Source of the DNA: Candidatus Fusicatenibacter intestinigallinarum
Lineage (GTDB): Bacteria; Bacillota; Clostridia; Lachnospirales; Lachnospiraceae
Assembly: GCA_019119555.1 (NCBI GenBank)
Contig: DWWU01000019.1
Location: 23,259-87,258 of the forward strand
Reading direction: 5' to 3'
DNA length: 64,000 nucleotides
The notes under the pieces were generated by a model that saw only the letters and a program-made list of their open reading frames with translations, ran no database searches and was not told the origin of the DNA. Of the stretch, positions 17,118-25,831 are shown piece by piece. Positions within the stretch are counted from its first letter, which is position 1. Each line of letters starts with the position of its first letter. The translations under genes and the position numbers were made by a program.

Positions 17118-17917
17118 AGCTTCCGGAATTCCAGCGGCGTGTAGCCGGTAGCAGAGCGGAAGACGCTGATGAAATGGCTGGAATCCTGGAAACCGACCCG
17201 GTGTGCGATGTGCTGAACTTCTGTCTCCGGCTCGGTCAGAAGAAGCTCTTTGGCTTTCGAAATGCGAAGGTTCTGCAGATAAGTGTAGACGGAGCAGCCG
17301 AGAAATCGCTGAAACAGGCGGGACAGGTACTGAGGAGTCACATAGACCAGAGACGACAGCTCGGGAACTGTCAGCGGTTGGTTGTAATCTGTTTCGATTT
17401 TTTGTATCACAGGGAGCACATATTTCTGGTACTGGGGATGTTCCGCCGGATTGTGACTTTGCCGGCCGCAGGAAAAGCGCAGCAGAAATTCATAGCACTC
17501 TGCGGACAGGGAGAGAGCGTCCAGACGGTGGGATTCATGGGCGGCGACTGTCCGGTTGACGAACCTGCGGAAGGGACGGCTGTCGGCGGAGGAGATCAGC
17601 GTAAAAGGCGCCTTGTTTACAATTTTCGGTATGTCGGCAGACAGTGTGCCGGTGAAGGTGGCGAAGGAGGTAAGCCATATTTCCCCGTCTCTTCTGTAGG
17701 AATGGGGCGTATCCGGCGAAATCAGGATCCCTTCGTTGGCTTTCAGGGAGAGGGATCTGCCGCAGATTTCAACGGTGCCGCAGCCCTGTTCCGTCTGGAG
17801 CCAGTGGTAGAGCGGGTACCCGCCGGGGCGCCGGACCGGTTCCTGATTCCAGTGGTTTCCGACGCTTTCCAGTGTCAGGGGAAGATTGAATGGGGACAGG
17901 CCAAAGTAAATGGGCAT
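17096..17917 (-). CDS. AraC-family transcriptional regulator
   Basis: C-terminal HTH ISKAKELLLTEPETEVQHIAHRVGFQDSSHFISVFRSATGYTPLEFRK; SD ggaggtgtttt before 17917; convergent 22-bp overlap with the ABC ATPase. Confidence 0.9.
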   Translation of the reverse strand: MPIYFGLSPFNLPLTLESVGNHWNQEPVRRPGGYPLYHWLQTEQGCGTVEICGRSLSLKANEGILISPDTPHSYRRDGEIWLTSFATFTGTLSADIPKIVNKAPFTLISSADSRPFRRFVNRTVAAHESHRLDALSLSAECYEFLLRFSCGRQSHNPAEHPQYQKYVLPVIQKIETDYNQPLTVPELSSLVYVTPQYLSRLFQRFLGCSVYTYLQNLRISKAKELLLTEPETEVQHIAHRVGFQDSSHFISVFRSATGYTPLEFRKLHGFPVF

Positions 17918-18020
17918 AAAACACCTCCGTGAATCCATGAGTTTCAGAATCTTATATGAATGAGTTTAACATATTATACTTTCTTCTGTCCATTCCTTTA
18001 TAATGAAGATCAGGATGATA

Positions 18021-18050
18021 TGTAACAGTTCAGACAGCTGAACTGTAACG
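18021..18050. repeat. Module A palindrome
   Basis: TGTAACAGTTCAGACAGCTGAACTGTAACG. Confidence 0.8.
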
Positions 18051-18079
18051 ATGATATTGCAGAAGGAGGAAAAGCAAAG

Positions 18080-20098
18080 ATGAAGAAACCGTTTAAGAGA
18101 ATTCTGTACGGAGGGGATTATAATCCGAATCAGTGGCCGAAGGAAATCTGGCAGGAGGATATGAGGATGTTCCGTGACGCCCATATCAACAGCGCGACCA
18201 TCAACGTGTTTTCCTGGGCGAAGCTTCAGCCTTCCGAGGAGACCTACGATTTTGAGGAACTGGATGAGATCGTGAAAATGCTTGAGAAGGAAGGATACGA
18301 TATCGTGATGGCTACCTCCACAGCCGCTCTTCCGGCATGGATGGTAAAACGTTATCCGGAGGTTGCCCGCACCGATTATGAAGGACGCCATCACAAGTTC
18401 GGCCAGAGACACAACGCCTGCCCGAACAGCCCGGTCTATCAGAAGTACGCTGCGGCGCTGACCGAACAGCTGGCAAAACGGTACGGAAAGACCGGAAAAG
18501 TTGCCTGCTGGCATGTAAACAACGAATACGGCGGCGAATGCTACTGTGAGAACTGTGAGAAGGCATTCCGTGTCTGGCTGAGAAAGAAATATGGGACCAT
18601 TGAGGAAGTGAACAAAGCGTGGAACATGGAATTCTGGGGCCATACCCTTTATGACTGGGACGAGATTGTGCTGCCCAACGCACTCGGCGAGGGAATCGGT
18701 CCGGACAAGACCGCGTTTGCCGGAATTTCCATCGACTACCGGCGGTTTAACTCCGACAGTATCCTGGAGAATTTCAAAATGGAACGGGATATCATCCGCC
18801 GTTACGATCCGGAGACGCCGGTAACCACCAATCTGATGGGCACCTATCCGGGGCTGGACTATTTCAAGTGGGCGAAGGAGATGGACGTCGTTTCCTGGGA
18901 CAATTATCCCAGCTATGATACGCCGTGGAGCCAGACGGCCATGTGCCATGACCTGATGCGCGGGCTGAAAAATGAGCCGTTTATGCTGATGGAGCAGACC
19001 CCAAGCCAGCAGAACTGGCAGCCTTACAATTCCCTGAAGAAACCGGGGCAGATGCGTGCGCAGAGTTACCAGACCATGGCACACGGAGCGGATACGATTC
19101 AGTTTTTCCAGCTGCGCCGTTCGGTGGGAGCATGTGAGAAATTCCACGGTGCGGTGATCGCCCACGCGGGAACGGAAAATACAAGAGTTTTCCGGGAGGT
19201 TGCCGCTCTGGGCGAAGAACTGGAACGTCTGGGAGAGACGGTGATCGGCTCCATGCCGGATGCGAAAATCGGCGTGATTTTTGACTGGGACAATTACTGG
19301 GCGCTGGAATATACCAGCGGACCGAACCGCGATCTGAAATATGTGGATCAGATTCACCAGTATTACAGCAGTCTGTACCGCAAAAACTACTCTGTGGATA
19401 TGATTCCCGTGGATGCGGATTTCAGCCGCTACCGTGTGATCATCGCGCCGGTTCTCTATATGGTGAAGGAAGGAATGGCAGAGGCTCTGGAACGCTTTGT
19501 GGCACAGGGAGGCATTCTGCTGACTACCTTTATGAGCGGAATCGTCGGACAGTCCGACAACGTACATCTGGGCGGCTATCCCGGACCGCTCCGCAAAATG
19601 GCCGGCGTATGGGTGGAAGAGATCGACGCTCTGGCGCCGGAACAGACCAATTCCATCCGGTTCAGCGACGGAACCGTGGGAACCTGCCGTCTGCTGTGCG
19701 ATCTGATGCACCTGGAGGGAGCGGAAGCCCTGGCGGAATATACCAGCAATTTCTATGCGGGAATGCCGGCGGTTACCAGAAATGCCTTCGGAAAGGGAGC
19801 CGTATACTACGTTGGGGCAAATCTGGATCAGGCGTCTCTGGACAAGGTAATGTCCGCCCTTCTGGCGGAATCCGGCACAGCGCCGACGGTGAAAGAACCA
19901 ACGGATCTGGAAGTAACCGTCCGTGAGACAGAGACTGAAAAGATTACCTTCCTGATCAACTTCCAGCCGGATACCCTGCCGCTGCCGGCAGGGTTTGCCG
20001 GAAAAACAGATCTTCTGTCCGGTAAGCTTCTGGAAACGGAAACTGCCCTTGCGCCCTACGATGTGATCCTCGTGGCGGAGCCAAAGGAAAAACAATGA
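18080..20098 (+). CDS. Beta-galactosidase, GH42 family
   Basis: GGDYNPNQWPKEIWQEDMRMF, HVNNEYGGECYCENC, VVSWDNYPSYDTPWSQTA. Confidence 0.93.
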   Translation: MKKPFKRILYGGDYNPNQWPKEIWQEDMRMFRDAHINSATINVFSWAKLQPSEETYDFEELDEIVKMLEKEGYDIVMATSTAALPAWMVKRYPEVARTDYEGRHHKFGQRHNACPNSPVYQKYAAALTEQLAKRYGKTGKVACWHVNNEYGGECYCENCEKAFRVWLRKKYGTIEEVNKAWNMEFWGHTLYDWDEIVLPNALGEGIGPDKTAFAGISIDYRRFNSDSILENFKMERDIIRRYDPETPVTTNLMGTYPGLDYFKWAKEMDVVSWDNYPSYDTPWSQTAMCHDLMRGLKNEPFMLMEQTPSQQNWQPYNSLKKPGQMRAQSYQTMAHGADTIQFFQLRRSVGACEKFHGAVIAHAGTENTRVFREVAALGEELERLGETVIGSMPDAKIGVIFDWDNYWALEYTSGPNRDLKYVDQIHQYYSSLYRKNYSVDMIPVDADFSRYRVIIAPVLYMVKEGMAEALERFVAQGGILLTTFMSGIVGQSDNVHLGGYPGPLRKMAGVWVEEIDALAPEQTNSIRFSDGTVGTCRLLCDLMHLEGAEALAEYTSNFYAGMPAVTRNAFGKGAVYYVGANLDQASLDKVMSALLAESGTAPTVKEPTDLEVTVRETETEKITFLINFQPDTLPLPAGFAGKTDLLSGKLLETETALAPYDVILVAEPKEKQ

Positions 20099-20158
20099 AA
20101 GAGAAGAAAAGAATCGGGCAGTCAGGGATGAAAACAATAAAATAATGCAACTGTAACG

Positions 20159-20214
20159 GACGCCTCACGGGCACATGCGTATTTTGCAGTGCCTGTGAGG
20201 CGTCCGTTTTTTCG
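20159..20214 (+). terminator. Rho-independent terminator
   Basis: GGACGCCTCACGGGCAC...GTGCCTGTGAGGCGTCC followed by GTTTTTT. Confidence 0.85.
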
Positions 20215-20223
20215 ATCGGGTTC

Positions 20224-20835
20224 TTAAATTGCGTTCAGAAAGTTCAGAGAGCCCGGCGGATTTCCGGTTCCCTTTTCCAGAAGCGTCACCAGTCCTGCAA
20301 TGGTGTCACGGATTTCGTCGCGGGGGGATTCTGTCAGAGAATTGTCCATTTTCACCGCCAGAACGATCAGCACAATTTCCGCCAGCGCTTCCGGCCGGTC
20401 AAAATGAATGGTGCCCTCGGCGATTCCCTGACGGATAATCTCCGCCAGCACAGGTTTCAGCTCCTGAATGATATGACTGATATATTTCTGATGGAGAAAC
20501 GCTTTTTCCGAGGAACCTGCGGCGGATTGTGTCTCAGATTTCAGGAATTCTGTGGAAATATTGCGGCAGGCCTGAAAAATCATCGCCATTCTTGTAAACG
20601 GGGAGATGTTCTGCTGTCCGGCGAGGTTTTTTGCCGTTTCCAGAGGCTTTTCATAGCTCCGCGCAACCAGAGCTTCCAGAATTGCCTCCTTGGATGAAAA
20701 ATAATAATAAATACTTCCTTTTCCGATGCCGGCTTCCTGAGCAATTTCGCTGACCGAGATGGTCTGCAGATTTTTATTCTCCAGAAGAGTTTGCAGTGCG
20801 TCCAGGATCCTTTCGTATTTGTCTTGTCTTGGCAT
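20224..20835 (-). CDS. TetR-family transcriptional regulator
   Basis: KYERILDALQTLLENKNLQTISVSEIAQEAGIGKGSIYYYFSSKEAILEALV. Confidence 0.92.
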   Translation of the reverse strand: MPRQDKYERILDALQTLLENKNLQTISVSEIAQEAGIGKGSIYYYFSSKEAILEALVARSYEKPLETAKNLAGQQNISPFTRMAMIFQACRNISTEFLKSETQSAAGSSEKAFLHQKYISHIIQELKPVLAEIIRQGIAEGTIHFDRPEALAEIVLIVLAVKMDNSLTESPRDEIRDTIAGLVTLLEKGTGNPPGSLNFLNAI

Positions 20836-21002
20836 GTTTTTTCCCTCTTTTGTCTTTGGCTGTCTGTAGAGGAACGCGTGGTATGCGCTCCGGATTTTCA
20901 GGCAATTATCATTTAGTATATCACAGTCCGCAGCGCTCCGACAACGGGAAAAACGTACAGAAATCGCTCCGGGTTTTTGGAATTTTTCTTACGGCTTCAC
21001 TA

Positions 21003-21065
21003 TTGACCGTTGGTCGAAAAAATGGTACTGTAACAAAAGAAACAGTTGACTGATGGTCGAAAAAG
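21003..21065 (+). promoter_or_regulatory. Promoter with duplicated operator-like element TTGACYGWTGGTCGAAAAA
   Basis: TTGACCGTTGGTCGAAAAA (21003) and TTGACTGATGGTCGAAAAA (21047); TTGACC-N17-TACTGT promoter overlaps the first copy. Confidence 0.6.
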
Positions 21066-21073
21066 GAGGAAAT

Positions 21074-21406
21074 ATGACGTACGCAGAGATGTTTTCAAAG
21101 GTAAAGGGAATGTTTATGGAGGCGGACGTAAGCGATATAAACGAGCACCTGGCATTTCAGTTCAATATAACCGGTGAAGCGGAGGGGATCTTTTATGCGG
21201 AAGTAAAGGACGGCCGACTTTCTGTGGAACCTTATGAGTACTATGACAGGGACGCGATCTTTACCTGCACCGCGGATACCCTGATGAAAATTGCAGAGGG
21301 GAAAAAGGATCCGATCCTGGCGTTTACCCTGGGACAGCTGAAGGTGGAAGGAAATATTGACAAAGCGTTGAAATTAAAGACTCTGATTGACAGCAAAAAG
21401 GGATGA
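21074..21406 (+). CDS. SCP2 sterol-binding domain protein
   Basis: FNITGEAEGIFYAEVKDGRLSVEPYEYYDRDAIFTCTADTLMKIAEGKKDPILAFTLGQLKVEGNIDKALKLKTLI. Confidence 0.82.
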   Translation: MTYAEMFSKVKGMFMEADVSDINEHLAFQFNITGEAEGIFYAEVKDGRLSVEPYEYYDRDAIFTCTADTLMKIAEGKKDPILAFTLGQLKVEGNIDKALKLKTLIDSKKG

Positions 21407-21413
21407 GGATGGA

Positions 21414-22370
21414 ATGAAACATTTACTGAGAGGAGCGGCGGCGTTTCTGGGCGCATGTACGGTGGCGGAGCTCGGCGCGTCCTTCTATTTTTACAGGCGC
21501 ACGATGAAGCGTTCCAAGGTAAAGACGGAGCGCACGATGAAGATGTCGGGCACGGACTGGTCCAAATACATGCCGATGATGAAAGAAAAGAAAGAACAGA
21601 TGATGTCCTGGCCAAGGGAGGATGTCTGGATCACCTCTGGGGACGGACTGAAGCTTCACGGCACTTATTTTGCCGGGGAGAGGACAGACCGGGCGGTGAT
21701 CTGCTTTCACGGTTACACCAGCGAGGGAATGAGTGATTATATCGGATTGTCCGGCTATTATCTCAGCCGGGGATACCGGATGCTTCTGGTGGATGAGCGC
21801 GCCCACGGAAAAAGCGAAGGAGAGTATGTGGGCTTTGGCTGCAAGGATCGCCTGGACGCTCTGCGGTGGATCGACTGGATGATCCGCAAGGTGGAGAGAG
21901 AGGAACATATGCCGGTGCAGATTCTTCTCCACGGAACTTCCATGGGAGCTTCGACGGTGCTGATGGCCAGCGGCCTGCGCCTTCCCGATCAGGTAAAGGG
22001 AATCATCTCCGACTGTGCGTTTACCTCTCCGAAAGAAGTGTTTACCCATGTGCTGCATTCCATGTACCATCTGCCGGCGTTTCCCATGCTGAACATAGCG
22101 GATTTCGTCAACCGGAAAAAAGCCGGATATGGCCTGGATGAGTGCAATGCGGCCAGGGAGGTGCGCAAGGCGAAGGTTCCCGCGCTGCTGATTCACGGGA
22201 GCCGGGATACCTTTGTGCCCTGTTCCATGTGTGAGGAGATCTACAGAAACTATGCAGGACCGAAGCGGAAGCTTATCGTTTCCGGCGCAGGCCATGCGGA
22301 GAGCTATTACAAAGATCCGGAGGCCTACGAGGCGGCTCTGGACGAATTTACTGGAGGAATCATAAAATGA
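21414..22370 (+). CDS. Alpha/beta hydrolase with N-terminal hydrophobic segment
   Basis: CFHGYTSEGMSDYIGLSGYYLSRGYRMLLVDERAHGKSEGEYVGFG; nucleophile elbow LHGTSMGAST; HGSRDTFVP; GAGHAESY. Confidence 0.9.
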   Translation: MKHLLRGAAAFLGACTVAELGASFYFYRRTMKRSKVKTERTMKMSGTDWSKYMPMMKEKKEQMMSWPREDVWITSGDGLKLHGTYFAGERTDRAVICFHGYTSEGMSDYIGLSGYYLSRGYRMLLVDERAHGKSEGEYVGFGCKDRLDALRWIDWMIRKVEREEHMPVQILLHGTSMGASTVLMASGLRLPDQVKGIISDCAFTSPKEVFTHVLHSMYHLPAFPMLNIADFVNRKKAGYGLDECNAAREVRKAKVPALLIHGSRDTFVPCSMCEEIYRNYAGPKRKLIVSGAGHAESYYKDPEAYEAALDEFTGGIIK

Positions 22371-23770
22371 TGAGAAAAAGAAAAGGTCATCCGGTTTATC
22401 CGCTGACGGCGGCTCAGAAATTTCATTTTTTCTATCAGGACACCTGTCCGAAAAAAGAAGTGCTCAATATAGGAACCAGTCTGACGATCGAGACGGAGAT
22501 CGACTGGGAGGTACTTCGTCAGTCCATTTACAAGGCATATGAGCGCTGTGAATCCATGAGGGTGCGTTTTGCGAAGGACAAGGAAGGCACCTGGTACCAG
22601 TATGTGGTCGACAAAGAGGAGCGAGATATTGAATTTGTGGATTTTTCCGGTCAGACCATGGAGGAAGCAGAAAAGACCATGCAGGAGTGGACGACCGTGC
22701 CGTTTCCGCCGGTGGATTCTCCGATGAACCGGATTGTCATGATCCATATGCCCGACGGATTTAACGGCATTTATTTTCTGGGCGATCACCGTCTGGTGGA
22801 TGCGCAGTCTTTGATCTGTTTCCTGAAGGACATCATCGAACTGTACTGCAATGCAAAGTACGAGGGCGTTCCCTATCCGAAAGACATGGCTTCCTACATA
22901 GAGCAGCTGCAGAAGGATCTGGAGTATGAGAAGAATTCCAAAGCGCAGCAGAAAGACAGAGAGTTCTTCGAGAAGCTGATCGAGGAGTCGGAACCGATTT
23001 ATAACGGAATCCGCGGGCCGCAGAAACTGGAGGCGGCGAGAGAACAGTTCGGGGATCCCACGCTGCGGGCAGCCTTTGACGTTTCTGATTCGGTGGATTC
23101 CGCGCTGGATATCTTCCATCTGGAGGCGGAGCCTACGAGACGTCTGATGGAATTCTGCGAGAAATATCATGTGTCCCTTGTATGTCTGCTGATGATGGGC
23201 CTGCGCACCTATTTCCAGAAGATGAACGGAAACGAGGATGTGAGCATTCATACGACCATTGCCAGAAGGGCGACTCTGAAGGAAAAGAAGAGCGGCGGAA
23301 CAAGGATTCATTCGTTCCCGTTCCGGACGATTTTCCCGGAAAGCATGACGTTTCTGGAGGGCGTCTATAAGATCAGGGATAAGCAGAATGAGATGTTCCG
23401 CCATGCCAACTACAATCCTGTGGAATATTTTATACACCGGGCAAAGACGTATCCTCATCCGCAGGGGCTGACGTATGAACCCATGTCGTTGACGTATCAG
23501 CCAATGACGCTCCAGGAAAAAGGCCTGGATCAGCTGGGAGATATCCGCTACAAGACGAAATGGTATCCGAACGGAGCCACGACCCAGGGCATGTATCTGA
23601 CTGTCATGCACCGTCCGGAGGACAACGGCCTCGACTTTAACTTTGAGCATCAGGTGAAGGCGGTTTCCAGGGAGGATCTGGAGTATCTTTATTATTATCT
23701 CTGCAAGATCATGTTCAAGGGCGTGGAAAATCCGGATCTGACGATCGGGGATATTATCCGGCTGGTATAA
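22367..23770 (+). CDS. Stand-alone condensation-domain-like acyltransferase
   Basis: 467 aa; N-terminal YPLTAAQKFHFF, GDHRLVDAQSL at the position of HHxxxDG; overlaps the hydrolase and lies upstream of ACP and ligase. Confidence 0.72.
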   Translation: MMRKRKGHPVYPLTAAQKFHFFYQDTCPKKEVLNIGTSLTIETEIDWEVLRQSIYKAYERCESMRVRFAKDKEGTWYQYVVDKEERDIEFVDFSGQTMEEAEKTMQEWTTVPFPPVDSPMNRIVMIHMPDGFNGIYFLGDHRLVDAQSLICFLKDIIELYCNAKYEGVPYPKDMASYIEQLQKDLEYEKNSKAQQKDREFFEKLIEESEPIYNGIRGPQKLEAAREQFGDPTLRAAFDVSDSVDSALDIFHLEAEPTRRLMEFCEKYHVSLVCLLMMGLRTYFQKMNGNEDVSIHTTIARRATLKEKKSGGTRIHSFPFRTIFPESMTFLEGVYKIRDKQNEMFRHANYNPVEYFIHRAKTYPHPQGLTYEPMSLTYQPMTLQEKGLDQLGDIRYKTKWYPNGATTQGMYLTVMHRPEDNGLDFNFEHQVKAVSREDLEYLYYYLCKIMFKGVENPDLTIGDIIRLV

Positions 23771-23804
23771 GGGGCAGGAAGCAGAAGCGCTGAAAGGAGA
23801 AAAA

Positions 23805-24032
23805 ATGTTTGAAAAACTGGTGGAAATAATCTGTAACTATGTGGAGGTGGAGCCGGAGCAGGTGAAACCGGAATCCAGATTCATGGAGGACCTGGGATTT
23901 ACATCCTTTGACTTTATGAGTATGCTCGGTGAAATCGAGGACGAATTTGAGATCGAGATCGATGAAACGCAGGCGGCAAATATCCGTACGGTGCAGGAAG
24001 CCGTCGACTATCTGGAAACACTGACGGCTTAA
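23805..24032 (+). CDS. Acyl/peptidyl carrier protein
   Basis: ESRFMEDLGFTSFDFMSMLGEIEDEFEIEIDE; Ser for phosphopantetheine in GFTSFD. Confidence 0.88.
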   Translation: MFEKLVEIICNYVEVEPEQVKPESRFMEDLGFTSFDFMSMLGEIEDEFEIEIDETQAANIRTVQEAVDYLETLTA

Positions 24033-24047
24033 ATGAGGAGGAAGAAC

Positions 24048-25556
24048 ATGGTCTGCAGTACAATTCGAGAGATTCTGGTACATTCCCAGGAGTTGTTCGG
24101 GGATGAGGACGCGGTGCGCTATAAAACAGGACCGAAGAAGACGGAGTCGAAGAGCTACTCACAGCTTCGGGAGGACAGCGAAAGTTTTTCCCGGGCTGTC
24201 TGCGCACTGGGGGAACAGGGCAGCCATCTGGCGGTGATCGGAAATACGTCCTATCACTGGCTGACGGCTTATCTTGGAATCGTAAACGCAAAGAGCGTGG
24301 CGGTTCCGCTGGATGTTTCTCTGCCGGCGGAAGAGCTGTGCGAGCTGATGGACAGGGCCGACGTTACCGCTCTGGTGCTGGATGAATGCCGCAAGGATGT
24401 GGCGGAGACAGCACGCAGCCGCTGCCCGAAGCTGAAGCATCTGATTTCCATGCAGAAAGAGGCGCATGGAGACGGCTGGCTGTCGATGGAGCAGCTGCTC
24501 AGGGAAAACGCCGGAGTATTTGACGAGGAACCGGAACCAGATCAGCTGTGTACGATCATGTTTACTTCGGGAACAACGGGAAAGAGCAAGGGCGTGATGC
24601 TGACGCATCGGAACCTTGCGGAGAACGCCACCTGTCTGGATATGAAGATTCCGGCGAGAACCGTGATCCTGTCTGTGCTCCCGATTCATCACGCATACTG
24701 TCTGAGCATGGATATCCTGAAAGGGCTGTCCCTGGGCAGTGTGATCTGTATCAACGATTCCCTGATGCGGGTGGCGAAAAATATCAAACTGTTTCAGCCG
24801 AACATGATTCTGATGGTGCCGCTGATGATAGAAACCTTTGCCAAAAAGCTGGAGGAGGTGTCGATGCTTCCGGCAGCGATCGTAAGGTCCCAGGTTTTCG
24901 GAAAGCAGTTCCACACGATCTGCAGCGGCGGCGCATATCTGGATCCGGCGTATATTGATCTGTTTGAGCGTTATGGAATCACAATTCTGCAGGGCTACGG
25001 AATGACCGAATGTTCACCGGTGATCAGCACCACGGTAAGCTGGAACATCCGGAAGGAGTCCGTCGGGCAGCTTTTGCCGAACTGCGAGGCAAAGGTCGTG
25101 GATCACGAACTCTGGGTGCGCGGAAGCAGCGTGATGCAGGGATACTATAAAATGCCGGAGGAGACGGCGGAAACCCTCACCGACGGCTGGCTGCACACCG
25201 GAGATCTGGGTTATGTGGACGAGGAAGGCTTCGTCTATCTGACCGGAAGAAAGAAAAACCTGATTATCACAAAGAACGGAGAAAATGTCTCTCCGGAGGA
25301 ACTGGAAAACCGTCTCAGCCAGGAACGGCTGGTGCAGGAAGTACTGGTGCGGGAAAGCCAGGGTGTGATTGAGGCGGAGATTTATCCGGATTATGAGTAT
25401 GCGAAAAAGAAGCATATCCATGAGATCCGGGAAAAGCTGCAGCAGATTATCGACGATTACAACCAGACCGCGCCGGTTTACAAGCGAATCTACAGCCTGA
25501 AGGTGCGTGAGACCGAATTTGAAAAAACGACATCCAGAAAAATCAAGAGATTCTGA
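24048..25556 (+). CDS. AMP-dependent acyl ligase/adenylation enzyme
   Basis: TIMFTSGTTGKSKGVMLTHRNL, QGYGMTECSPV, GWLHTGDLGYVDEEGFVYLTGRKKNLIITKNGENVSPEELE; SD aggaggaagaac before 24048. Confidence 0.92.
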   Translation: MVCSTIREILVHSQELFGDEDAVRYKTGPKKTESKSYSQLREDSESFSRAVCALGEQGSHLAVIGNTSYHWLTAYLGIVNAKSVAVPLDVSLPAEELCELMDRADVTALVLDECRKDVAETARSRCPKLKHLISMQKEAHGDGWLSMEQLLRENAGVFDEEPEPDQLCTIMFTSGTTGKSKGVMLTHRNLAENATCLDMKIPARTVILSVLPIHHAYCLSMDILKGLSLGSVICINDSLMRVAKNIKLFQPNMILMVPLMIETFAKKLEEVSMLPAAIVRSQVFGKQFHTICSGGAYLDPAYIDLFERYGITILQGYGMTECSPVISTTVSWNIRKESVGQLLPNCEAKVVDHELWVRGSSVMQGYYKMPEETAETLTDGWLHTGDLGYVDEEGFVYLTGRKKNLIITKNGENVSPEELENRLSQERLVQEVLVRESQGVIEAEIYPDYEYAKKKHIHEIREKLQQIIDDYNQTAPVYKRIYSLKVRETEFEKTTSRKIKRF

Positions 25557-25577
25557 ACCGTTATTGGTTATGGAAAA

Positions 25578-25666
25578 ACAGACAAAAAAGAAAGAAAAGG
25601 CGGGCGAAAGCGGTCCCGGCGGCGCAGGAGATGCGCCGCGGACGGCTTTTGCCCGCCTTTGTCTGT
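25578..25666. terminator. Long hairpin terminator
   Basis: CAGACAAA...AAGGCGGGCGAAAGC...GCTTTTGCCCGCCTTTGTCTG. Confidence 0.7.
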
Positions 25667-25831
25667 ACCGTTCGGACCCGGGCTTTCTTGCCGCCGTCTG
25701 TCTGAAAATCCATTGAAATGGTATGGAAAACATGGTACCATCTCAGTAAGAAGGTCTGAGGCAGCCGTTCCACAGGCGGACGGCTGCAGTCTGACGAAGA
25801 ACGAACGGACAGAAAGAAAGAAGGGGGAACA

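Noticed and set aside
16922-17932. 336-aa plus-strand ORF overlapping the AraC regulator
   Set aside because: Opposite a well-supported AraC-family gene; no domain evidence beyond the frame-shifted ABC tail.
17966-20137. 723-aa ORF antisense to the GH42 gene (and similar long antisense ORFs at 6505-7698, 9428-10639, 12944-14374, 22325-23650, 26189-27529, 58784-59857)
   Set aside because: All lie opposite strongly supported genes and lack SD sites or domain-like motifs.
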